A stretch of 10,017 bases of DNA from CAYYNP01 sp964472545. GTDB lineage: Bacteria > Planctomycetota > Planctomycetia > Pirellulales > Thermoguttaceae. Under the pieces are notes generated by a model that was not told the DNA's origin, made no database searches, and was given only the letters and a program-made list of their open reading frames with translations. This document shows positions 1-6,082 of the stretch, piece by piece; positions within the stretch are counted from its first letter, which is position 1, and each line of letters starts with the position of its first letter. Made by a program: the position numbers and the translations under genes. The stretch lies in assembly GCA_964472545.1 (NCBI GenBank), contig CAYYNP010000345.1:1-10017 (forward strand), read 5' to 3'.

Positions 1-16
1 CACATCGATCGTCGAC

Positions 17-42
17 GGAGCCAGTCCCCTTTTTCGGGCTCC
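17..42. repeat. Short inverted repeat near the left edge
   Basis: GGAGCC (17-22) is repeated as its complement GGCTCC (37-42), with a 14-base spacer that holds a run of five T. A six-pair stem is possible. The T run lies in the loop and not after the stem, so this is not a standard intrinsic terminator in the plus direction. The AGTCCCCTTTTT segment resembles, from memory, tails of dispersed short repeats in planctomycete genomes; that link is unverified. Confidence 0.3.
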
Positions 43-223
43 CGCACACTTTGCGTTCTCCTGGTAGCTCCCCGGGATCGGTGGCACCGGCTGGCCGAGG
101 ATGCCATAATGGGCCGCGTCGGGGTTACCGGTGGGAACTACGGTCCCGGCCGTTTGCTACTCAACGGCGGCGATCGGGGCTTGCATGAAAGACATCTTGA
201 AACCGCTCTACGAGATTCAGAAC

Positions 224-228
224 AGGAG
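224..228 (+). promoter_or_regulatory. Ribosome binding site of gene 1
   Basis: AGGAG lies nine bases before the ATG at 238. It selects this start over the ATG at 109, which lacks such a site and would put 43 unlikely residues ahead of the signal peptide. Confidence 0.75.
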
Positions 229-237
229 CACCTTCCG

Positions 238-3200
238 ATGGCACGTGCTAGTCTGGTTTGGCCGCTATGCGGCGTTTTGGTCGTCACGGCCCTTTGGGCC
301 ACCGCCCCTTTGACACTCGCCGCGGCGTCCGGGCCCGAGATACTCGAGGCCGCCGGCATCAAGGGCGGGCTGGTGGTCCATCTGGAGTGTGGTGACGGCA
401 AGTTGACCGCCGCGCTTTGCGGCAACGAGCGCTACCTTGTTCATGGTCTGGACTGCGATGCGGCAGACGTCGACGCCGCCCGCGCACACGTTCACTCCGC
501 AGGGCTCTACGGCCGCGTGTCCGTCGATGCGTTCGACGGCAAACGGCTGCCCTACGCCGACAATATGGTGAATCTCGTCGTCTCGGAGAATCCGAGCGAG
601 GTTCCTCCGTCGGAGATCATGCGGGTGCTCTGCCCCAACGGCGTGGCCTACATCATGTCGGACGGCACGTGGCAGAGAACGGTCAAGCCCTGGCCGGACG
701 CGATCGACCAGTGGACGCACTTCCATCACGACCCCCAGGGCACGATGGTCGGCAAAGACAGAACGGTCGGCCCGCCGCGAAGGATCCAGTGGCTCGGCGG
801 ACCGAAGTGGCTGCGGAACCACGACTTCATGTCCAGCGTTCACGCGATGGTCTCCGCCGGCGGCCGCATCTTCTACGTCATGGATGAAGGGCTTCGCAAC
901 CACATCTTCCTGCCTTCACGATGGGTGCTGATCGCGCGAGACGGGTTCAACGGGACGATTCTCTGGAAGCAGCCGCTGAACGAGTGGCACCCGAACAACT
1001 GGCCGTTGAAGAGCGGGCCGGGCCACTATCCGCGGAAACTCGTGGCAGTGGACGATCGCGTTTACGTGGCGGCCGGGTTGACCGACCCCGTGCGGGCATT
1101 TGACGCCGCGACGGGTGAGATCGTCGCGACTTATCCGGAAACGAAGCCGACGCAGGAGATCATCCTTTCCGACGGCGTGCTCTACCTGCTGGTCGACCCT
1201 GAGCGTCCGCCGGTCGGCTACCGGACAGAGACCACCGGCTACAAGGAGATCGGCCGTGCCAACAGCGGCTGGGCCTGGTCGCCGGAGGATCCGCGACGGA
1301 TCGTCACGGCCATCGAAGCCGCCTCCGGCCGATTACTTTGGAAGCACCCCGCGCGAGTCGCCCCGCTGACGTTGACCGTTGGCGGCGAGAAAGTCTTTTA
1401 CCACAACGGCCGGGGGCTGGTCGCGATCGACCGCAAGACGGGCTCGCCACAATGGACCACGGAGGGGCCGCCGGTCACCAAGGTACCCACCGGGAGTTCT
1501 CTGCGCGTCGTCTTTTCCGACGGTGTCGTGCTCTTCGCTGCCGGCACGAAGCTGAGCGCCTTCGCCGCGGAAGACGGCAAGCCGCTTTGGGCCGGTTCGC
1601 TGATGAGGACGAGTCACCACTGCCCCGAAGACCTGTTCGTAATCGACGGCGTCGTCTGGTCGGCAAATACCGGTACGCCCCAGAGGAACGGGACCCATTT
1701 CAAGGTAATGAACCTCCACACCGGTGAAATCGAGCAGGACTTCGTGGCCGAGAACCTGCCCGCTTTCCCGATGCATCCGCGCTGCTATCCCAGCCGGGCC
1801 ACGACGCGGTACATCATGACCAACGGCATGGGCACGGAGTTCTACCGGATCGGCGACGATACGGTAGACATCAATCACACCGTGCGCGGTAGCTGTATCT
1901 ACGGGATCATGCCCAGCAACGGGTTGCTCTACAAGCCGCCCGATTCCTGTGCCTGCTACTACCAGTCGAAGCTGGAGTATCTCTGCGCCTTGGCGCCCGA
2001 ATCGCCGGACGGCGAACGGCCGGTGGCGGAAGGCGCGCGGCTCGATAAGGGGCCGGCATACGACGACGCCCCGCAGCCGGGCTACCGGACCACGTTGCCT
2101 TCCGATTGGCCCATGTATCGCCGCGATACGACGCGCAGTGGGTGCAATCCGTCGCCCGTTGCCTCGAAGCTCGAGGAATCCTGGTCGGTGAGGCTCGGCG
2201 GTAAGCTCACGCAACCGGTCGTCGCCGGCCTCAAGGTCTTTGTGGCGGCCGTAGACCGGCACACGCTCTACGCCCTGGACTCCGGCACCGGCGAAGCCGT
2301 GTGGCAGTACACGGCCGGCGGCCGTATCGATTCTTCGCCAACCGTGTACCGCCACACCGTGCTGTTCGGTTCGGCCGACGGTTGCGTCACCTGCCTGGAC
2401 GCCGACAGCGGCGAACTGGAATGGCGATATCTGGTCGCGCCCAGCAGGAAGCGGATTGTCTCCTATCAGCAGGTCGAGTCGCCCTGGCCGGTCAGCGGCA
2501 GCGTGCTGATCTACGACGGCGTGGCCTACTGCCTGGCCGGCCGCAACATGTTCTTCGACGGCGGCCTGCGCCTGGTGCGGCTCGATCCGGCTACCGGCAA
2601 ACGGATCTCGGAAACCGTGATGGACGAGAACGACCCGCGAACCGGCAAGAACCTGCAAACGCTGATCTCGCAGAAATACATGCCGGTGGCCAACGCCGAT
2701 CTGCTCTCGTGCGACGGCAAGTACGTCTATATGCAGGAGCAGAAGTTCGATCTGGGCGGCAAACGTCTGGACATCGCGCCCAGCGAGCACAACGCCCGGG
2801 GCGGGCGGCATCTCTTCTGCCAGACCGGGTTTCTCGACGACCTCTGGTTTCACCGCTCCTTCTGGATCTATGGGGAAGATTGCGGCGAAGGGTGGGGCGC
2901 CTACGCGGGCACGCGGCGGAGTACGCCGTGTGGGCGGATCATGGTCTTCGACGAATCGCGCGCCTACGCCTTCCGCAGCGAACCGCTGGGCAACATGCTC
3001 CATCCGAGGACGCGCTATCAACTCTACGCGGCCGACAAGAACCCGCACACGGCCACAGCCGATCCATCCGCGCCGAGCGGCCGAAAGAGGGCCGGTGGCA
3101 GGAAGGCCGCGGCGGGCGGCAGCCTGGGTGGATGCCGCGTTCATTGGCAGGTCGAATCACCGCCGCTGTTGGCCAACGCAATGACATTAGGCGGCAAGAA

Positions 3201-3486
3201 TCTGTTCCTCGCCGGGCCGCCCGACCTGGCCGACGAGACCCGAATGCTGGGGTTCCTTCCCGGCGCCGATGATCCGATCAACCGCGAACTCCATGCGCAG
3301 GAGGCCGCCTGGCTCGGCAAGAAGGGCGGCCTCCTGTGGGTCGTTTCCGCGGAAGACGGCCGAAAACTGGCCGAGTACAAGTTGGACAGTTTTCCAGTGT
3401 TCGACGGAATGTCGGCGGCCCGTGGTGCGCTGTATCTGTCGTTGATCGACGGCCGGGTCGTGAAATACGGGGCCGCAACGCCTTAG
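238..3486 (+). CDS. Exported methyltransferase-like / PQQ-like beta-propeller fusion protein
   Basis: This is a 1082-residue protein starting at ATG 238, chosen for the AGGAG site and because a signal peptide follows directly: an Arg near the start, hydrophobic residues about 6-28, and cleavage likely near Ala28-Ala30. Residues about 35-140 resemble a class I SAM-methyltransferase fold. They show a glycine-rich loop HLECGDG (48-54), an acidic residue after the second strand (LDCD, 71-74) and a later VNLVVSE strand. A conserved-looking DQWTHFHHDP segment (157-166) follows. Residues about 180-600 and 620-1080 carry PQQ-like/BamB-like propeller repeats, seen as repeated A(L/F/I)DxxTGExxW patterns, for example at 287, 397, 678 and 719. 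A CxC motif (C571, C573) sits between the two propeller parts, and a Gly/Ala/Arg/Lys-rich linker lies at about 935-966. Nothing shows that it binds PQQ as a dehydrogenase. Planctomycetes have many such propeller proteins, mostly of unknown function. The methyl acceptor, if any, is unknown. The gene converges on the neighbouring sulfatase gene, 26 bases away. Confidence 0.85.
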   Translation: MARASLVWPLCGVLVVTALWATAPLTLAAASGPEILEAAGIKGGLVVHLECGDGKLTAALCGNERYLVHGLDCDAADVDAARAHVHSAGLYGRVSVDAFDGKRLPYADNMVNLVVSENPSEVPPSEIMRVLCPNGVAYIMSDGTWQRTVKPWPDAIDQWTHFHHDPQGTMVGKDRTVGPPRRIQWLGGPKWLRNHDFMSSVHAMVSAGGRIFYVMDEGLRNHIFLPSRWVLIARDGFNGTILWKQPLNEWHPNNWPLKSGPGHYPRKLVAVDDRVYVAAGLTDPVRAFDAATGEIVATYPETKPTQEIILSDGVLYLLVDPERPPVGYRTETTGYKEIGRANSGWAWSPEDPRRIVTAIEAASGRLLWKHPARVAPLTLTVGGEKVFYHNGRGLVAIDRKTGSPQWTTEGPPVTKVPTGSSLRVVFSDGVVLFAAGTKLSAFAAEDGKPLWAGSLMRTSHHCPEDLFVIDGVVWSANTGTPQRNGTHFKVMNLHTGEIEQDFVAENLPAFPMHPRCYPSRATTRYIMTNGMGTEFYRIGDDTVDINHTVRGSCIYGIMPSNGLLYKPPDSCACYYQSKLEYLCALAPESPDGERPVAEGARLDKGPAYDDAPQPGYRTTLPSDWPMYRRDTTRSGCNPSPVASKLEESWSVRLGGKLTQPVVAGLKVFVAAVDRHTLYALDSGTGEAVWQYTAGGRIDSSPTVYRHTVLFGSADGCVTCLDADSGELEWRYLVAPSRKRIVSYQQVESPWPVSGSVLIYDGVAYCLAGRNMFFDGGLRLVRLDPATGKRISETVMDENDPRTGKNLQTLISQKYMPVANADLLSCDGKYVYMQEQKFDLGGKRLDIAPSEHNARGGRHLFCQTGFLDDLWFHRSFWIYGEDCGEGWGAYAGTRRSTPCGRIMVFDESRAYAFRSEPLGNMLHPRTRYQLYAADKNPHTATADPSAPSGRKRAGGRKAAAGGSLGGCRVHWQVESPPLLANAMTLGGKNLFLAGPPDLADETRMLGFLPGADDPINRELHAQEAAWLGKKGGLLWVVSAEDGRKLAEYKLDSFPVFDGMSAARGALYLSLIDGRVVKYGAATP

Positions 3487-3503
3487 ATCCGCACGTCTGT
3501 TCA

Positions 3504-3513
3504 AGCGGCCGCT
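3504..3513. repeat. Ten-base palindrome between convergent genes
   Basis: AGCGGCCGCT is perfectly self-complementary. It fills part of the 26-base gap between genes 1 and 2 and touches the stop codon of gene 2. With no loop and no T run it is a poor intrinsic terminator, and no other terminator is visible in the gap. It may be chance in GC-rich DNA. Confidence 0.3.
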
Positions 3514-5822
3514 CACTTGGCGGTAAGCGTCACCGTGTTGGCCGTGTATCCGATTTCAAAACGGGCGCCGTCGTCGGCCACGACCCGATTGCCCGCGTTG
3601 GCAAAGGCCCCGTCGATCTTCCCGGCGGAAAGAACGGTGAAGCGCTGCCCTTGAATTGCCGTATAGCCGGGGCCGGCCGAGACACTCAGCTTGCCGCAGA
3701 GGTGGGCCTCTCCCTCCACAAGGAGCGCGGTGCTGCGTGTGCCGCTGAAGCACAGTGTGAGCGTGGGATTTCCGATTTCGACGTAATCGGACTTGACTTC
3801 AAGCAGTGCATCCCCGGTATCGGTTCCCACGGAAATCGTCCCCCGGTTGTAGAGCGCGGCGTTGACCTTCCCCGATCCCTGGAGCGTTCCGCCCGGCTTC
3901 ACGTCCACCCAGCGAAGTGAGGAGACGGCGCCGCCATCCACGGTGAGCGTGCCGCGGGCGGAAATGCGGACCTCGTTGCGGCCGGTGAGGTTAACGCCGC
4001 GGCCCAAGACCAGTGCCTGGCCCGCGGATTGCCCACGGATTTCCAGACCCAGGAACTCGAGATCGGCATCGGCGTTCGCTTGCGCGTCGGTGGTGCCCGT
4101 GTTTTCCATCACGGCGACCCAGGAAACCCGCGGGGCACCGTCGTCGGCCAGGTAAGTCACCCCGGCGTTCGCGTAGACGTAATCGGACCAATGATTGGCG
4201 TTCGACGTTGCGGCGCCGTCTTTTCCGGTCCAGCGATGGTACGTGTTGGCAAATCCCCTGGGCTCCGCCACGCGCTCTGCGAGCAGCAAATCCGTAAGCT
4301 CCTCGACCAGCGCGGGATGATCCGACGCGATGTCCTTGGTTTCGGCCGGATCTTCGTCAAGGTCGTACAATGCGACGGTACTCTTGGAGCGAATCAGCTT
4401 GTGCCTGCCGCGGATGATCGACTGACCGTTTCCGGCCTCGTGAATCACGAATTCGCGCGTGCGCTGGTGCCCGGCTCCCAGCAACGTGGGCGCAATGGAG
4501 ACACCGTCGATACCCACCGGCGCCGTTACGCCGGCCAGTTCACAGAAGGTCGGCAGCAAATCGGAAACGTCTACGACGCGGCCGGTGCTGGTTCCCGCCT
4601 TGAGTTGCGAGCTGCGCGTGATCCGCGACGGCCAGCGCATGACGGTGGGAATGCGGATGCCGCCTTCGTTGATGGTCCCCTTGTGGCCGCGAAGTCCGCC
4701 GTTGGCGTCGAACTCGTCGTTCGCCGGGTGCCGCGGGCCGCCGTTATCCGATTGGAAGATCACCAGCGTGTTATCGGCCACGGAGTCGCTGCGGTCGCCG
4801 TCACCGTTGGGATCTTCCAAGACCGCCAGGATATTGCCGAAGTGGGCGTCGATACGGGTGATCATGGCGGCCCATTGCTTGGCCTGGTCCGTCAGTGACG
4901 CGAAATGGGGGTGGCTCCGATAGGCCTTGTCCCAGTCGGGCAGCCTGGCGACTTCACCGAAAGGCGCGTGAGGGATCTGGACGGCAAGCAGGCCGAAGAA
5001 GGGTTGGCCGGTGGCGCGGTAGTTCTTCGCTTGCGCGCGGACAAAGACGAGGGCCGCGAAGGCATAAACGTCATCGCAATAAGCGGTGGCTGGATAGTCG
5101 GGATGGTTCTGCAGGGCGGGAAGACTCGGGTAGGCCGCGTTGCCGGCATACTTCGCCATGGAATTCGGCGCAAGTTCCACGCCGCCAACGGCCCCGGGCG
5201 CGGCGGGAGCGGTCCAGAGCGTGGGCTGGAAGAAAGTGTGGGCGCGAACGTGGTGCAGTTCGGCGACCACATGGCGGTAGCCGTGCGACGTGGGCAGCGT
5301 CTGCACGTTGTCGATGACCGGATCGGTCATGCTCTTCGATCCGCCGTATCCCCATTTACCCCAGTAACCGGTTACGTACCCGGCCTTGGAGAGGACGTCG
5401 CCCATGAGAACGTCATCCGCGCGCATCGCCTTCTTGGCGTTGTTGGGGTCGTTGCGGTCGGCAAAGGTGTGGCCCTGGTGAAACCCGGATTGCTGGGAAG
5501 AACGCGCCGGCGAACAGACCGTGGCGCCATAGGATCGGGTGAAGTTGACGCCCTCAGCAGCCAGCCGGTCGAGATGGGGAGTGAGCACGTAGGGCAGGTT
5601 CCGCGCTTTGCGGGCGGCCTGACCGTTCGGGCCGATGGCACCCCATCCCATGTCGTCGACGTAGAAATAGAGGATATTGGGCCGAGACGCCGACTTCTCC
5701 GCCGCGGCTCGAAGACGGGCCGTGGGCCGTTCGGCAGGCGACGGACGTTCTGCCCGGGCACCGGCCAGCGGCACGGCGACGAAGGCGAGAAGGGCAGAGA
5801 TGACCGGTAGGTTTCTTTCCAC
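3513..5822 (-). CDS. Secreted Cys-type sulfatase with autotransporter-passenger-like tail
   Basis: This predicted sulfate-ester hydrolase acts outside the cytoplasm on an unknown substrate. From the GTG at 5822 it has 769 residues. That start has AAAGGG nine bases upstream and gives a compact signal peptide ending near AGARA (about 20-24). The alternative GTG at 5876 adds 18 residues, lacks a ribosome binding site and lies close to the predicted transcription start. Family motifs are present: metal-binding DDMGWG (D56, D57), the formylglycine site CSPAR (C103, R107), GKWGYG (K156), IPHAPF (H285), SDNGG (D359, N360) and GHKGT (K381). The usual His after Lys-Trp in GKWH is Gly158. An acidic DPNGDGDRSD loop lies at 337-346. 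The sulfatase fold ends near residue 530. Residues about 535-769 are rich in Gly, Thr and Val and alternate short strands, ending in GYTANTVTLTAK, as in beta-helical passenger or anchor-adjacent domains; no membrane anchor or barrel follows. Cys-type sulfatases need a formylglycine-generating enzyme, which is not encoded here. Confidence 0.9.
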   Translation of the reverse strand: MERNLPVISALLAFVAVPLAGARAERPSPAERPTARLRAAAEKSASRPNILYFYVDDMGWGAIGPNGQAARKARNLPYVLTPHLDRLAAEGVNFTRSYGATVCSPARSSQQSGFHQGHTFADRNDPNNAKKAMRADDVLMGDVLSKAGYVTGYWGKWGYGGSKSMTDPVIDNVQTLPTSHGYRHVVAELHHVRAHTFFQPTLWTAPAAPGAVGGVELAPNSMAKYAGNAAYPSLPALQNHPDYPATAYCDDVYAFAALVFVRAQAKNYRATGQPFFGLLAVQIPHAPFGEVARLPDWDKAYRSHPHFASLTDQAKQWAAMITRIDAHFGNILAVLEDPNGDGDRSDSVADNTLVIFQSDNGGPRHPANDEFDANGGLRGHKGTINEGGIRIPTVMRWPSRITRSSQLKAGTSTGRVVDVSDLLPTFCELAGVTAPVGIDGVSIAPTLLGAGHQRTREFVIHEAGNGQSIIRGRHKLIRSKSTVALYDLDEDPAETKDIASDHPALVEELTDLLLAERVAEPRGFANTYHRWTGKDGAATSNANHWSDYVYANAGVTYLADDGAPRVSWVAVMENTGTTDAQANADADLEFLGLEIRGQSAGQALVLGRGVNLTGRNEVRISARGTLTVDGGAVSSLRWVDVKPGGTLQGSGKVNAALYNRGTISVGTDTGDALLEVKSDYVEIGNPTLTLCFSGTRSTALLVEGEAHLCGKLSVSAGPGYTAIQGQRFTVLSAGKIDGAFANAGNRVVADDGARFEIGYTANTVTLTAK

Positions 5823-5831
5823 GATTGCTGG

Positions 5832-5838
5832 CCCTTTC
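5832..5838 (-). promoter_or_regulatory. Ribosome binding site of gene 2
   Basis: On the minus strand this reads GAAAGGG, with nine bases between its last G and the GTG at 5822. It is the main reason to prefer that start over the GTG at 5876. Confidence 0.5.
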
Positions 5839-5893
5839 TGCAGGATGCAATGCTTCAAGGTGAGTCCGCCCGCCACGTTTCATGCGTCAGGGG

Positions 5894-5923
5894 ATTATAG
5901 CTTTGTCGGCAGCCTATTGTTAG
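5894..5923 (-). promoter_or_regulatory. Putative sigma-70-type promoter of gene 2
   Basis: On the minus strand, CTAACA (5923-5918) is followed after 18 bases by a perfect TATAAT (5899-5894). Transcription would start near 5887, giving a leader of about 65 bases to the GTG at 5822. The -35 matches TTGACA at four of six positions. The region is locally AT-richer than its surroundings. No operator is evident. Confidence 0.45.
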
Positions 5924-5943
5924 CCCCAGCCCGTAGGTACAAT
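5917..5943 (+). promoter_or_regulatory. Weak candidate promoter of gene 3
   Basis: TTGTTA (5917-5922) and TACAAT (5938-5943) are separated by only 15 bases, which is short for a sigma-70 promoter. Its -35 falls on the -35 of the divergent gene 2 promoter. If used, the leader to the ATG at 6083 would be about 130 bases. Confidence 0.2.
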
Positions 5944-6082
5944 GTATGGATGCCTAAAGGCCAAGCCGTGAGCCAACAGCCTCGCCGAGCGTTTCAAGAC
6001 CTCTGTGACATCTCGGTGTGGGTTGTCGGCCCCGACGCTTTGTCCGTCTCAACACTCCCCTTTCAACTCCGGACTTCAAACC

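Larger units (their letters stand above)
1..237. other. Non-coding leader upstream of gene 1
   Basis: No gene is supported here. The reading frame of gene 1 stays open back to base 1, but its upstream translation is Arg/Gly-rich and unlike a protein start, whereas a signal peptide begins exactly at 238. A weak CATAAT lies at 105-110 without a convincing -35 partner. A TGGCAC at 82-87 resembles half of a sigma-54 site, but the downstream GC is off by one base. The tail of an upstream gene could end at the left edge, but too little is visible to say. Confidence 0.5.

Noticed and set aside
82..96. Sigma-54-like site TGGCAC upstream of gene 1
   Set aside because: The -24 GG and the next GC are one base too close and the -12 half does not match.
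109..237. N-terminal extension of gene 1 from the ATG at 109
   Set aside because: It has no ribosome binding site and would bury the signal peptide behind 43 residues of low-quality sequence.
1333..3144. 603-codon open frame on the minus strand, antisense to gene 1
   Set aside because: It is a by-product of GC-rich codon use in gene 1. Its translation is Arg/Gly/Val-rich with no recognisable domain, and the plus-strand frame has clear propeller repeats.
2301..3272. 323-codon plus-strand frame inside gene 1
   Set aside because: It is a frame-shifted shadow of the propeller gene, extremely Arg-rich.
4905..5810. 301-codon plus-strand open frame antisense to gene 2
   Set aside because: The minus strand carries all the sulfatase motifs. 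This frame shows no domain and no start signal.
5823..5876. N-terminal extension of gene 2 from the GTG at 5876
   Set aside because: It has no ribosome binding site and lies about 11 bases from the predicted transcription start. The GTG at 5822 has AAAGGG at good spacing. The extension is not excluded.
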